Positions 1 through 8,304 of a stretch of DNA of 64,000 nucleotides are shown here, piece by piece. This DNA comes from Oscillospiraceae bacterium. Lineage in GTDB: Bacteria; Bacillota; Clostridia; Oscillospirales; CAG-272. Numbering within the stretch: position 1 is the stretch's first letter; each line of letters opens with the position of its first letter. The translations under genes were made by a program, and so were the position numbers. The notes beneath the pieces were generated by a model. That model worked only from the letters and a program-made list of their open reading frames with translations, ran no database searches and was not told where the DNA came from. The stretch lies in the NCBI GenBank assembly GCA_015064445.1, contig SVSE01000007.1, forward strand, positions 31,828 through 95,827, given 5' to 3'.

Positions 1-279
1 GACGCAAACTGGGGCAGAATTCTTTGCGCTATCGGTTACAGTGGCGCAGATGTCGATGTTAATCGCGTTGATGTGTTCTTTAAATCCTCAAAGGGCGAAA
101 TTCTCGTTTGCGAAAATGGCGCAGGCGTAGATTTCTCTGAGGAAATTGCAAAGGAAATACTTTTAGAGGACGAAATCACAATCGTGGTTAAGCTTGGTGA
201 CGGAAATGCATGCGCAACCTCTTGGGGCTGTGACCTTACCTACGATTATGTAAAAATAAACGGAGATTATAGAACATGA
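1..279 (+). CDS. argJ: ArgJ C-terminal fragment (glutamate N-acetyltransferase, 5' end outside window)
   Basis: This is the 3' end of a gene that starts upstream of the window. Frame 1 is open from the first base and encodes about 92 residues; the ORF-track start at 73 is only an internal Met. The tail carries family-typical segments DANWGRILCAIGYSG and CDLTYDYVKINGDYRT, which mark the C-terminus of the bifunctional ornithine acetyltransferase/N-acetylglutamate synthase of arginine biosynthesis. The catalytic Thr of the autoprocessing site lies outside the window. Its TGA overlaps the argB start as ATGA, so argJ and argB are probably translationally coupled. Identification rests on the motifs and on the argB-argD-argF context. 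Confidence 0.93.
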   Translation, partial: DANWGRILCAIGYSGADVDVNRVDVFFKSSKGEILVCENGAGVDFSEEIAKEILLEDEITIVVKLGDGNACATSWGCDLTYDYVKINGDYRT

Positions 280-1169
280 TGGAAAACAATTTGCCAATAG
301 AAATGACAAATGCACATCGTGCAGAGGTGCTTACTCAAGCCCTCCCTTATATTCAAAAATACTACGGTAAAAGCGTTGTTGTAAAATACGGTGGAAATGC
401 CATGATAAATGAGCACCTTAAGGAGCAGGTAATGGAGGACATCGTTCTTTTGCACCTTATAGGAGTTAAGGTTGTTTTGGTTCACGGTGGTGGGCCAGAA
501 ATTACCGATATGCTTAAAAGAATCGGCAAGGAAAGCGTATTCCACAACGGACTTCGTGTAACCGATAAGGAAACTGCTGAGGTCGTTCAAATGGTTCTCG
601 CAGGTAAAATAAACAAGAGCCTTGTAAACCTCCTTGAAATCAAGGGTGGCGATGCAATCGGTCTTTCAGGTCTTGATGGACATATGATTCAGGCTGAAAT
701 GAAGGACGAGGCGCTCGGATTTGTAGGTAAAATCACAAATGTTGATGTAACACCTATAACCGATATTCTTGAAAAGGGCTATATTCCTGTTGTTTCAACA
801 ATCGGTTGCGATAACGAGGGCAATATTTATAATATTAACGCAGACACCGCCGCAGCATATATCGCAGGCGAAATGAAGGCTGAAAGACTTCTTACAATGA
901 CTGATATTGCAGGAATTCTTCGCGATAAGGACGACCCAAGCTCAATTATTCCTTGCGTTGATATCGCAGAGGCAAGAGAGCTCTTTGATAGTGGTGTTAT
1001 ATCAGGTGGTATGATACCAAAGGTTGAGTGCTGTATCGAGGCAATCGAGCACGGTGTTGAAAGAGTAACCATTCTTGACGGTCGCGTTCCTCATGCATTG
1101 CTTATTGAAATGCTTACCGAAGAGGGCGCAGGAACAATGGTAATAGCAGATAAAAATTGCAGTCAATAA
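276..1169 (+). CDS. argB: Acetylglutamate kinase
   Basis: The 297-residue product matches the usual length of N-acetylglutamate kinase, which phosphorylates N-acetylglutamate with ATP in the second step of arginine biosynthesis. Amino acid kinase fold signatures are visible: KYGGNAM near residue 37, LVHGGGPEI near 68, and a GGMIPKVE segment near 248 typical of the arginine-feedback type. The start overlaps the argJ stop (ATGA), with a second ATG three bases on. Family proteins usually end near GTMV; here a short extra tail (ADKNCSQ) follows. That tail is encoded by sequence matching the dispersed repeat at 12700-12730, so a repeat appears to have replaced the original gene end. Confidence 0.97.
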   Translation: MMENNLPIEMTNAHRAEVLTQALPYIQKYYGKSVVVKYGGNAMINEHLKEQVMEDIVLLHLIGVKVVLVHGGGPEITDMLKRIGKESVFHNGLRVTDKETAEVVQMVLAGKINKSLVNLLEIKGGDAIGLSGLDGHMIQAEMKDEALGFVGKITNVDVTPITDILEKGYIPVVSTIGCDNEGNIYNINADTAAAYIAGEMKAERLLTMTDIAGILRDKDDPSSIIPCVDIAEARELFDSGVISGGMIPKVECCIEAIEHGVERVTILDGRVPHALLIEMLTEEGAGTMVIADKNCSQ

Positions 1170-1245
1170 CATTTACAAAATTTTTTAACGCAGAATATAG
1201 GGCGTTTGGCTACTCCAAATCAAGAGTGGTTGAGTCTCTATCTGC
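1151..1245 (+). repeat. Dispersed repeat copy A, spanning the argB end and argB-argD junction
   Basis: This stretch aligns almost base for base with 12703-12798, with only about ten differences over the final 80 bases; the shared core includes GGCGTTTGGCTACTCCAAAT. It begins inside the argB reading frame, supplies the argB stop codon, and ends two bases before the argD ribosome binding site. Bases 1190-1245 can fold as an outer GCAG/CTGC stem, an ATAGGG/CTCTAT stem and an inner TTTGG-ctact-CCAAA hairpin. Copy B has GTAG/CTAC where this copy has ATAG/CTAT, a compensatory change. It could be a mobile-element remnant or a cis-acting RNA leader. Confidence 0.8.
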
Positions 1246-1259
1246 TAAGGACAAAGCAA

Positions 1260-2423
1260 ATGATAAATAATAAGGAAATAGACAAGCAGTATGTCGCTAA
1301 CACATACGCGCGCTTTGATATCGAAATAGTTGATGGCAAGGGCTCACGCGTTGTAGACTCAAATGGCAAGGAATATATAGACCTCGCAACAGGAATTGCT
1401 GTAAATACCTTTGGTATTGCAGATAAGGAATGGACTGATGCAGTAACAGCTCAGCTCGGCAAATTCCAGCATGTGTCAAACCTCTATTATTCGGAGCCGT
1501 GTGCTAAGCTTGCAGAGCTTCTTTGCGAGAAAACAGGCGCTAAAAAGGTGTTCTTTGGCAACTCAGGAGCAGAGGCAAACGAGTGCGCTATAAAGGTCGC
1601 AAGAAAATGGGCACAGGACACCAAGGGCGAGGGCGATTATACTATAATCACACTTAGAAATAGCTTCCACGGAAGAACAATAACAACTCTTAAGGCAACA
1701 GGACAGGATGTTTTCCACAAGGATTTTGGACCATTCCCTGAGGGCTTTGCATACGCAGAGGCAAATAACACCGAAAGCGTTAAGGAAATCGTAAAGAGCA
1801 CAAAATGCTGTGCAATTATGATGGAAATGGTGCAGGGCGAGGGAGGAGTGCTTCCACTTGATAAGAGCTTCGTGCTTGATTGCGTTGAAATCGCAAGGGA
1901 AAACGACCTTCTTATCATCGCTGACGAGGTGCAGACTGGCAACGGAAGAACGGGCACTCTTTATGCATATGAGCAGTTCGGCTTTGTTCCAGATATAGTT
2001 TCAACTGCAAAGGGACTTGGCGGTGGCTTGCCAATCGGTGCAACACTTTTGTTCGATAAGGTTGAGTGCACCTTGAATGCAGGCTCTCACGGCTCTACAT
2101 TTGGTGGTAACCCTATCGCTTGCGCAGGCGCTATCAGTATTATTTCAAGACTTGATGAAAAGACACTTAACGGTGTCAAGGAGCGTTCTGAATATATATT
2201 TAACGCACTCAATGGCGCGCAGGGAATAAAGAGCGTTACAGGTCTTGGACTTATGATAGGAATTGAAACCGAAAGAGATTCGGGCGAGGTTCTTAAGGCT
2301 TGCTTTGAAAAGGGAATTTTGCCTATCAAGGCAAAGACAAAGATTCGCTTGCTTCCTGCACTTAATATTCCTATGGATGAGCTTAAAAGGGCAATCGAAA
2401 TCTTAAAGGAATGTGCAAAATAA
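1260..2423 (+). CDS. argD: Acetylornithine aminotransferase
   Basis: This encodes a 387-residue class-III PLP-dependent aminotransferase that transfers an amino group from glutamate to N-acetylglutamate-5-semialdehyde in arginine biosynthesis. Visible motifs are the [14 protein letters not shown] phosphate-binding segment, [12 protein letters not shown], and [14 protein letters not shown] with the Schiff-base lysine. The ORF track begins at TTG 1206, but that extension is encoded by the dispersed repeat and has no ribosome binding site. ATG 1260 has AAGGA about seven bases upstream and gives the normal N-terminus ([15 protein letters not shown]). Ten bases of overlapping reading separate its end from the ORF-track start of argF, but the real argF start lies 10 bases downstream. 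Confidence 0.96.
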   Translation: MINNKEIDKQYVANTYARFDIEIVDGKGSRVVDSNGKEYIDLATGIAVNTFGIADKEWTDAVTAQLGKFQHVSNLYYSEPCAKLAELLCEKTGAKKVFFGNSGAEANECAIKVARKWAQDTKGEGDYTIITLRNSFHGRTITTLKATGQDVFHKDFGPFPEGFAYAEANNTESVKEIVKSTKCCAIMMEMVQGEGGVLPLDKSFVLDCVEIARENDLLIIADEVQTGNGRTGTLYAYEQFGFVPDIVSTAKGLGGGLPIGATLLFDKVECTLNAGSHGSTFGGNPIACAGAISIISRLDEKTLNGVKERSEYIFNALNGAQGIKSVTGLGLMIGIETERDSGEVLKACFEKGILPIKAKTKIRLLPALNIPMDELKRAIEILKECAK

Positions 2424-2433
2424 GGAGAAAATT

Positions 2434-3420
2434 ATGAACTTTTTAAAGGGTAAGGATTTTTTGAAGCTTCTCGATTTCTCAAGTGAGGAAATAGGAAAGC
2501 TTATCGACCTTGCAGGTGAGCTCAAGGCTAAAAAGAAAAATGGCGAGCCTCACGAATATTGCAAGGGCAAGAATATTGCACTTATATTTGAAAAAACAAG
2601 CACTCGTACTCGTTGTAGCTTTGAGGTTGCAGCGCACGATCTTGGTATGCATGTAACCTATCTTGATCCAACAGGCTCACAGATAGGCAAAAAGGAAAGC
2701 ATTGCCGACACTGCACGCGTGCTTAGTGGAATTTACGACGGAATTGAATATCGTGGCTATGGTCAGGAAATCGTTGAGGAGCTTGCAAAATACTCCAAGG
2801 TTCCTGTTTGGAACGGACTTACAAACGAATTCCATCCAACTCAAATTCTTGCCGACTTCTTGACAATTAAGGAGCATTTTGGCTATTTGAAGGGCATTAA
2901 GTTCGTTTATATGGGCGATGCTCGCTTCAATATGGCAAACTCTCTTATGGTTGGCTGTGCGAAGATGGGACTTGACTTTGTAGCTTGCGCTCCTGAAAAG
3001 TATTTTCCAAATAAGGAGCTTACCGAAATTTGCAAGGAAATTGCGAAGGAGAATGGCTCAACAATTACATTTGAGGCAGATCCGGATAAGGCTGTTAAGG
3101 GCGCTAATGTAATCTATACTGATGTATGGGTTTCAATGGGCGAGCCAACTGATGTTTGGGCACAAAGAATAGAGGACCTTTCTCCATATCAGGTAAATAA
3201 GGCGATTATGTCAAAGGCAGCAGAAAATGCAGTATTTATGCATTGCTTGCCTGCATATCACGACCTTAAAACCACAATAGGCAGAGAAATGGGAGAGCGC
3301 TTTGGTAGAGATGCCATGGAAGTAACAAACGAGGTGTTCGAGAGCGAGCAGTCGATTGTATTCCAAGAGGCTGAAAATAGAATGCATACTATCAAGGCTG
3401 TAATGCTCGCCACCCTTTAA
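2434..3420 (+). CDS. argF: Ornithine carbamoyltransferase
   Basis: The 328-residue product forms citrulline from ornithine and carbamoyl phosphate in the cytoplasm. The carbamoyl-phosphate loop (STRTR), the HPTQ motif within [12 protein letters not shown] and the ornithine-binding HCLPAYH motif are all present in the expected order. The start chosen is ATG 2434, preceded by a strong TAAGGAGAAA that overlaps the argD stop; the ORF-track extension to 2413 lies inside argD. It is the last arginine gene here. No hairpin terminator follows directly; instead a 105-bp direct repeat begins at the base after the stop codon. argI is an equally valid name. Confidence 0.97.
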   Translation: MNFLKGKDFLKLLDFSSEEIGKLIDLAGELKAKKKNGEPHEYCKGKNIALIFEKTSTRTRCSFEVAAHDLGMHVTYLDPTGSQIGKKESIADTARVLSGIYDGIEYRGYGQEIVEELAKYSKVPVWNGLTNEFHPTQILADFLTIKEHFGYLKGIKFVYMGDARFNMANSLMVGCAKMGLDFVACAPEKYFPNKELTEICKEIAKENGSTITFEADPDKAVKGANVIYTDVWVSMGEPTDVWAQRIEDLSPYQVNKAIMSKAAENAVFMHCLPAYHDLKTTIGREMGERFGRDAMEVTNEVFESEQSIVFQEAENRMHTIKAVMLATL

Positions 3421-3525
3421 GACCTTTATGCGTCATTATGCTTCGTTGCTCCACGATAGCGACCTTGGAGTACAAAAAGTACACCTTCGCCCGCTATCTT
3501 TCGGTGCGCCTAGCCTAATTTAGCC
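3421..3525 (+). repeat. Direct repeat copy 1 (~105 bp) after argF
   Basis: The sequence starting GACCTTTATGCGTCATTATG is repeated 250 bases downstream with one mismatch in its first 104 bases (T at 3501 versus C at 3751). Within it, CAC-GATAGCG and CGCTATC-...GTG form inverted arms around a GTAC-AAAAA-GTAC centre, so the unit can fold into a long imperfect hairpin at about 3452-3506. It begins immediately after the argF stop. It contains no credible gene. A REP- or MITE-like palindromic element is the simplest reading; its boundaries are inferred only from the two copies. Confidence 0.85.
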
Positions 3526-3670
3526 TAAAAGGCTTAAAGCGAGCTCTGATTGATTAAACAAGATAGCCATCGTCTGTTGCCTGTGGTGCGCCTTGCACTG
3601 GGGTTCCCCGAAGTGCACGAAGTAAGCTTTGGGGGTTCGCAGTATAACTTGCTTCTAATGCAATCAGCAA
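3526..3670. other. Unique spacer between the two direct repeats
   Basis: This 145-base stretch separates the direct repeats. The ORF track shows small ORFs on both strands (3550-3768 and 3534-3734), but they run into the repeat, lack ribosome binding sites and show no recognisable protein signature. A short inverted motif is present around TTCCCCGAAGTGCACGAAG, with GTGC and GCAC elements nearby. I see no gene here. It may be the interior of a composite element bounded by the repeats. Confidence 0.5.
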
Positions 3671-3775
3671 GACCTTTATGCGTCATTATGCTTCGTTGCT
3701 CCACGATAGCGACCTTGGAGTACAAAAAGTACACCTTCGCCCGCTATCTTCCGGTGCGCCTAGCCTAATTTAGCT
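3671..3775 (+). repeat. Direct repeat copy 2 (~105 bp)
   Basis: This is the second copy of the unit at 3421-3525, carrying the same internal inverted arms around GTAC-AAAAA-GTAC. It diverges from copy 1 after TAGC(C/T)TAA. It is followed by about 50 bases of unremarkable sequence and then the terminator of the convergent SleB-like gene. Confidence 0.85.
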
Positions 3776-3828
3776 TAAAGACTCTTAGACGCAGTAGTGT
3801 GTTGCTTCTTACCGACATTTTAACAAAG

Positions 3829-3854
3829 AAAAAGCCGAGAAATCTCGGCTTTTA
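3829..3854. terminator. Bidirectional terminator for the SleB-like gene
   Basis: AAAAGCCGAGA and TCTCGGCTTTT form a perfect stem around a two-base AA loop, with T-rich sequence on both sides. It sits five bases beyond the stop codon of the minus-strand gene and could also stop read-through from the argF side. Confidence 0.85.
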
Positions 3855-3858
3855 TTTT

Positions 3859-4686
3859 TTATTTATCCATATAGAATGCGTGATTGCCTATCTTAGCAAA
3901 GAGCACACCATTCTTGGAAATCCAGCTATTTGGCGCTTTTGTAGGATTCACAAAATACAGTATTTTGTCACTGATAGAATAGCCCTCAAGGCAAATTTTT
4001 GCCGCGACTATGCTTTCCTTTGTTGGAGTGTTATAAATTGTACCGTTAGACGCAGGAGAGAATTGTACTCCGTATTTTTTGTCAAATATAACACTATAAA
4101 TGGTATTTGGATATCTCTTAGAGCGCACACGGTTTAAAATTACATTTCCGACAGCAATTTTGCCACGCAAGGGCTCGCCCTGACTTTCTGCAGTTATAAT
4201 TCTCGCAAGCCAAAAAACCTCGTCCTCGCGATAGAATTTATCGCCCGAGGTAATAGCGCCAGAGCCACGAGTTACCTTGAAACCGTGAATTGTACTATCC
4301 CAGCTTATCTTGGCATCAAATGCCTTATAAAGGAGCAGAATAGGCGCATACATAGTGCCACTACGCATATAAATAGGCTCATCAAAATACAAATATCTAC
4401 CATTGGCAATTATGTAATTTGAGCCGTCCTTACATTCAAGCGTAAGCTTACCCGTCTTTATTGTAAGCGTGCGAGTGCTTGAATTGTAGCTTGATTTGGC
4501 ACTCGAGTCAATAGATGTGGCAAATTTTTTTATTCCTACATATGTGGTATTATTTGAAACCTGTACATTTCCGTTGAATTTTTCGCCCCCTATATAAACC
4601 GAAACTCCACTTGACGCACTCGCTGAAATGGCAAATACTGAGAAGAGAGAAACGCTTAATAATAGGATTGCAATTAGCTTTTTCAA
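3859..4686 (-). CDS. Secreted SleB/CwlJ-type cell wall hydrolase with copper amine oxidase-like N-domain
   Basis: This encodes a 275-residue exported protein. A Lys-rich signal peptide with a hydrophobic core ends near ASASS at about residue 25. Residues 30-145 resemble the beta-rich copper amine oxidase N-terminal-like domain common in Clostridia. Residues 155-272 match the Hydrolase_2 (SleB/CwlJ) domain: WLARIITAESQGEP with the putative catalytic Glu, then GKIAVGNVILNRV and the FSPASNGTIY region. Family members are cortex-lytic or general peptidoglycan hydrolases active in germination. The start is a TTG with AAGGAAG just upstream; an ATG seven bases earlier is out of frame. Whether it acts on spore cortex or vegetative wall cannot be told from sequence. 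Confidence 0.88.
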   Translation of the reverse strand: MKKLIAILLLSVSLFSVFAISASASSGVSVYIGGEKFNGNVQVSNNTTYVGIKKFATSIDSSAKSSYNSSTRTLTIKTGKLTLECKDGSNYIIANGRYLYFDEPIYMRSGTMYAPILLLYKAFDAKISWDSTIHGFKVTRGSGAITSGDKFYREDEVFWLARIITAESQGEPLRGKIAVGNVILNRVRSKRYPNTIYSVIFDKKYGVQFSPASNGTIYNTPTKESIVAAKICLEGYSISDKILYFVNPTKAPNSWISKNGVLFAKIGNHAFYMDK

Positions 4687-4751
4687 ACATCTTCCTTTCC
4701 TTACAGTATACTATAAAACAAAATTGTAAAATCGCGACAATTTACGCTATC

Positions 4752-4780
4752 ATTGTATCATAAGGAAAAGAATTAGTCAA
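4752..4780 (-). promoter_or_regulatory. Putative sigma-A promoter for the SleB-like gene
   Basis: Read on the minus strand: TTGACT, 17 bases, TGA-TACAAT (extended -10). It lies about 65 bases upstream of the TTG start. Confidence 0.65.
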
Positions 4781-4823
4781 CGCACAATATATTCCAAAAT
4801 TTCCAAAATAAGCCACCCTGTGT

Positions 4824-6377
4824 TCATTTTTGGGAAACAAGCCTTTTGCCCCAGCGCACATCATCCTTTGTGATCACGCCCATAATTCTTGATACTATAA
4901 GATATAAAAGCATAGTGATGGCAAGCTCTAATATCAAATACGATTTCCCACTCTCAACAATTCCAAAAAGCTGTAGCATCACTCCACTGTCAAATAAAGC
5001 TCGTGCTATAAGAGTCGATACGGCAATTGAGGCAAGTGGCTTGAAAACCCATTTTATAACAGGAGTGGATACGCCACTTATATTAAGTAGCTTTATTATG
5101 CTAAATGATGTGTTAAATACCTCTGTTATGAAAATTACAGCCACATATCCCCGTATTCCAAAGCGTGGCAGAAGTAAAATTATAAGTAAAACGCTAATTA
5201 GAGAGTCGCTTATGTTAACTCTCATTGTATATAATTGCTCGCTCAAGCCCTTTAGCATAGCATCAACTGCACCATCAAGATACATAAGAGGTATAAGAGG
5301 GGAAAGAAGCCGTATATATTCTCCTGCCTCGGCGCTTCCATATAAAAACTCGCCTATCTCGTGCGAAAATGATACAAACGCACCACTAATTCCGATTGAG
5401 AAAAGCAAGGAAAGCGCAAAAGCTCTTGAAACAATATATCTAACTCTTGTTGTGTTTTGGCACGCGTGCGCCTCAGAAAGCTCTGGTACAAGTAGAGAGG
5501 AAAATGCACCAAGCATAGCCGAGGGGAAAAGCAACAAGGGAATGACCATTCCGTGCAAAACTCCGTATGAGGAAAGCGACGCCTCATAGCCAAGCCCACA
5601 TCGGCGAAGTCCCCATGGAATTGCAAGATGCTCAATTGTAGAAAGCGCACTTCTAACATAAGCACTAATCGCAACGGGAAGAGCAACGGAGCAGACTCTG
5701 CCAAGCTCGCTACTATGTGTAGCTTCCACTCGAAAAAGTCTTTTTCTGTCAACTAAATACAAGACGCCAGATACAATGGCGCTTACTATTTCGCTTATTA
5801 CTCCACCAAGCACAAAGGCAACGCACGACACCTCAAGCGACCCACCTGCCACAATGACGAGCAAATATGAGCATAGCGTAACTCTTACTCCTTGCTCAAC
5901 AAATTGCGCGATCACGCCCTTGTATACGCGCCTTACTGCGTAAAAATAGCCACTTATCGCGCTTGAAAGCGAAATTGCAGGCAACGAAATTGCAAACACC
6001 CTCAATGGTAAAACAACTCTTGCATCTCGCAAAAGCACATCTCCTATCGCCCTTGAAAGCAAGAAAAGTAAAATCGCAGAGGTAATTGAGAAGACAAGAG
6101 AATAGAAAAACGACGCACGCATAATTCGTCGTGCCCGTCCGTCTCCCTTTGCAACCGAGGCTGAAACGAGCCTAACAACAGCTAAGTTTATTCCCGAGCA
6201 GGCAAGCGTTATTGTAAAGCCAAAAATTCCGCCCATAAGCGTCAAAAGCCCCATACCCTGTGCACCAAGCCTTTCGGATATGTACGCATTAAAGGCTACA
6301 CTAATTCCACGAAGTGCAATTGAGGATGCAGAGAGTAAAAGAGCATTAAAAAAGTATTTTTGAGCCCTGTTAATCAA
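4824..6377 (-). CDS. SpoVB/MurJ-like polysaccharide flippase (MOP superfamily)
   Basis: This encodes a roughly 517-residue polytopic membrane protein with about 14 hydrophobic segments, the expected layout of the MATE-like MOP exporters. The N-terminal segment (SERLGAQGMGLLTLMGGIFG) and the FYAVRRVYKG region resemble stage V sporulation protein B and related oligosaccharide/lipid II flippases. These move lipid-linked precursors across the membrane; SpoVB is needed for spore cortex synthesis. The ORF track starts at GTG 6383, but AGGGGGTGAT, a near-perfect anti-16S match, ends just before TTG 6377, which I prefer. It stands alone, divergent from tcdA. A general MurJ-like role is possible. Confidence 0.8.
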   Translation of the reverse strand: MINRAQKYFFNALLLSASSIALRGISVAFNAYISERLGAQGMGLLTLMGGIFGFTITLACSGINLAVVRLVSASVAKGDGRARRIMRASFFYSLVFSITSAILLFLLSRAIGDVLLRDARVVLPLRVFAISLPAISLSSAISGYFYAVRRVYKGVIAQFVEQGVRVTLCSYLLVIVAGGSLEVSCVAFVLGGVISEIVSAIVSGVLYLVDRKRLFRVEATHSSELGRVCSVALPVAISAYVRSALSTIEHLAIPWGLRRCGLGYEASLSSYGVLHGMVIPLLLFPSAMLGAFSSLLVPELSEAHACQNTTRVRYIVSRAFALSLLFSIGISGAFVSFSHEIGEFLYGSAEAGEYIRLLSPLIPLMYLDGAVDAMLKGLSEQLYTMRVNISDSLISVLLIILLLPRFGIRGYVAVIFITEVFNTSFSIIKLLNISGVSTPVIKWVFKPLASIAVSTLIARALFDSGVMLQLFGIVESGKSYLILELAITMLLYLIVSRIMGVITKDDVRWGKRLVSQK

Positions 6378-6435
6378 AATCACCCCCTACTTGGCTAAAT
6401 ATATGTTTTTGCGAGGTCAAAAATTCAATAAAAAT

Positions 6436-6464
6436 TTGACTTTTTGCGCAATATGTGATAATAT
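6436..6464 (+). promoter_or_regulatory. Putative sigma-A promoter for tcdA
   Basis: TTGACT, 17-base spacer, extended TGA-TAATAT, about 30 bases before the start codon. Confidence 0.7.
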
Positions 6465-6495
6465 AAATAGGTAAAGACTAATCAAAGGAGCGCCT

Positions 6496-7200
6496 ATGGA
6501 ACAATTTTCAAGAACTGAAATGCTTTTTGGAGCTGAAAATGTGAATAAATTGAAGGACAAGCGCGTGATTGTGATTGGCGTCGGTGGCGTCGGTGGCTAT
6601 GCTTGCGAGGCACTTGCAAGAAGTGGTGTTGGCAGAATCGATATTGTAGACAACGATACCGTGTCCGAGTCAAACATCAACCGTCAGATTATCGCCCTAC
6701 ATTCAACCGTAGGACAGCCAAAGGTCGATGTAATGCGTGCAAGAATGCTCGATATAAATCCCAGCCTTGAATGCGTTGCATATAATCTTTTCTATGTTCC
6801 GGAGTCAACGGATTCTATTGACCTTTCAAAATATGATTATATAGTTGATGCTATTGATACAGTAAGTGGAAAAATCGCACTCGTCTTAGAGGCGCAAAGA
6901 GTAGGGACACCTATAATTTCCTCAATGGGAGCAGGAAATAAGATTGACCCAACTGCATTTAAGGTTAGCGATATATATAAAACCTCGGTTTGCCCTCTTG
7001 CAAGAGTAATGCGTACCGAGCTTAAAAAAAGAGGAATAAAGAGCCTCAAGGTCGTTTATTCCGAGGAAAAGGCAATCGAGCCTGAAGTCCCAGAGGAAAT
7101 GAAGAGCCTAACCAAAATTCCACCTGCCTCCTGTGCATTTATTCCGTCCGTTGTAGGACTTATAATCGCCTCCGAGGTTATCAAGGATTTAATGAAATAA
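6496..7200 (+). CDS. tcdA: tRNA threonylcarbamoyladenosine dehydratase (TcdA/YgdL, ThiF/E1-like)
   Basis: This 234-residue E1-like adenylating enzyme converts t6A37 of tRNA to its cyclic form (ct6A). The nucleotide-binding GVGGVGGYACEALARSG lies near residue 28. It is followed by the ThiF-family Asp and Arg positions in IVDNDTVSESNINRQI, the YDYIVDAIDTV strand, and SVCPLARVMRTELKKRG, typical of the TcdA branch rather than MoeB or ThiF. The length matches TcdA. The start has AAAGGAG seven bases upstream. It is monocistronic, with its own promoter and a shared bidirectional terminator. Confidence 0.92.
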   Translation: MEQFSRTEMLFGAENVNKLKDKRVIVIGVGGVGGYACEALARSGVGRIDIVDNDTVSESNINRQIIALHSTVGQPKVDVMRARMLDINPSLECVAYNLFYVPESTDSIDLSKYDYIVDAIDTVSGKIALVLEAQRVGTPIISSMGAGNKIDPTAFKVSDIYKTSVCPLARVMRTELKKRGIKSLKVVYSEEKAIEPEVPEEMKSLTKIPPASCAFIPSVVGLIIASEVIKDLMK

Positions 7201-7201
7201 G

Positions 7202-7229
7202 AAAACGCACTCGTTTGAGTGCGTTTTTT
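7202..7229. terminator. Bidirectional terminator between tcdA and the lipoprotein gene
   Basis: AAAACGCACTC and GAGTGCGTTTT form an 11-bp stem with a GTTT loop and a T-run. It serves both convergent genes and overlaps the last base or two of the minus-strand stop codon. Confidence 0.9.
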
Positions 7230-8184
7230 AGTTGTTGAATGGAAGTATTTGCGAAACCGTTTGTCCCTCTGTCCAAGAAACAGTGTAGCTTATTTCGCCC
7301 CTTGATAGGAAATCCTTTGCCTCGCCGTTTCGATGAAGCTGTGCCAAATCCTTTGGAGAAACATTTTTTGTCAAGGTGCCAAGAAAGCCAGAGAATATAG
7401 CATCTGATTTTGCCTCGTCCCAGTTGTAGAAATCGGTTATTTTATATGTGAAGGTCGCTGTGTAAACCTTACCAGTGCTTGTGAGATTTGTAATTTCAAT
7501 GGCGGTAAAGTATGAGCCGATGGCATAATGCCAGTCACCCTGTAGATTGTGATGGACAAGCTCTTCCTTTTGATACACATTGATTTCCTCGCCTACAACA
7601 GCCAGCTTTTCGCAGGCGCGCAAGGCTCTATTAAGCTCGGCGTTTCTTGTGTATAGCGCATTCTCATCCTCTAAGAAGGACTCCATATCAATAATGTAAT
7701 CCTCGCCTGTATTGTTAAGATAATGCTTCATAAAGGCGCTCGCGTTTTTGTAGCTTACAAGAGAGCCACCCGTTGCAATAAATTTTGCACTCGATTTTAT
7801 GGAGCTCAAATTGCTTGCGTCATAGCCACTTGCAGCACCCTTGCCATAAATGGTGTTAGACCACGCCATCTGCTTCATTCTATCATCTGATTTGCCAACT
7901 CTTGTAATAGCAGAGGAGAAGCCATCTGCCTCTGTAATAACGACAACCTCGCTTGAGCTCTCCTCAGAGCTTTCAACGGAGCTTTCAACGGAGCTTTCGC
8001 TATCACTTGTGCTCTCGCTTTCACTTGATTCGCTTTCAATAGAGCTCTCCTCGGAGCTTGACGAAGAGCTTGAATGCGAGGGCCTCCTGCTTGAGGATGA
8101 GCTTGAGCTCTCCGAGCCATTATTACACGCAACAAGAGCTAAAATCAACACAAAGGCTAATATTAAAGCAATTGCTTTTTTCAT
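7228..8184 (-). CDS. Lipoprotein of unknown function with Ser/Glu-rich linker
   Basis: This 318-residue protein has a short positively charged N-terminus, a hydrophobic segment and a lipobox (LALVAC) with Cys at residue 20, so it should be lipid-anchored outside the cell. Residues 21-80 are a low-complexity Ser/Glu/Asp tract, a typical flexible tether. The remaining roughly 235 residues form a globular domain that I do not recognise. It contains alternating strands such as KVYTATFTYKITDFYNWDEAK, and the segment SYTVSWTEGQTVSQILPF lies at the end. The linker DNA is a degenerate Ser-codon repeat and could vary in length between strains. It is monocistronic with a promoter at 8219-8247. Confidence 0.85.
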   Translation of the reverse strand: MKKAIALILAFVLILALVACNNGSESSSSSSSRRPSHSSSSSSSEESSIESESSESESTSDSESSVESSVESSEESSSEVVVITEADGFSSAITRVGKSDDRMKQMAWSNTIYGKGAASGYDASNLSSIKSSAKFIATGGSLVSYKNASAFMKHYLNNTGEDYIIDMESFLEDENALYTRNAELNRALRACEKLAVVGEEINVYQKEELVHHNLQGDWHYAIGSYFTAIEITNLTSTGKVYTATFTYKITDFYNWDEAKSDAIFSGFLGTLTKNVSPKDLAQLHRNGEAKDFLSRGEISYTVSWTEGQTVSQILPFNN

Positions 8185-8218
8185 TTAAAAAATACCTCTT
8201 TTCAGAAATTCCGTATAT

Positions 8219-8247
8219 ATTTTATCATAATCGTAGCAAAAAGTCAA
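8219..8247 (-). promoter_or_regulatory. Putative promoter for the Ser-rich lipoprotein
   Basis: Read on the minus strand: TTGACT, 17 bases, extended TGA-TAAAAT, ending about 35 bases upstream of the ATG. Confidence 0.7.
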
Positions 8248-8257
8248 TAAAATCCCC

Positions 8258-8287
8258 TTGCATAATGTGCGTCCCTTATGATAAAAT
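8258..8287 (+). promoter_or_regulatory. Putative promoter for the M24 peptidase gene
   Basis: TTGCAT, 18-base spacer, extended TGA-TAAAAT, only 17 bases before the start codon. The -10 region lies close to the ribosome binding site TACGAGGTG, so the leader must be very short. Confidence 0.55.
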
Positions 8288-8304
8288 AAATACGAGGTGA
8301 TTTT

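Noticed and set aside
1206-1259. 18-residue N-terminal extension of ArgD from TTG 1206
   Set aside because: It is encoded by the dispersed repeat, and ATG 1260 has the proper ribosome binding site and family N-terminus.
3534-4137. ORFs at 3534-3734, 3550-3768 and 3799-4137
   Set aside because: They lie in the direct-repeat block or antisense to the SleB-like gene and lack ribosome binding sites.
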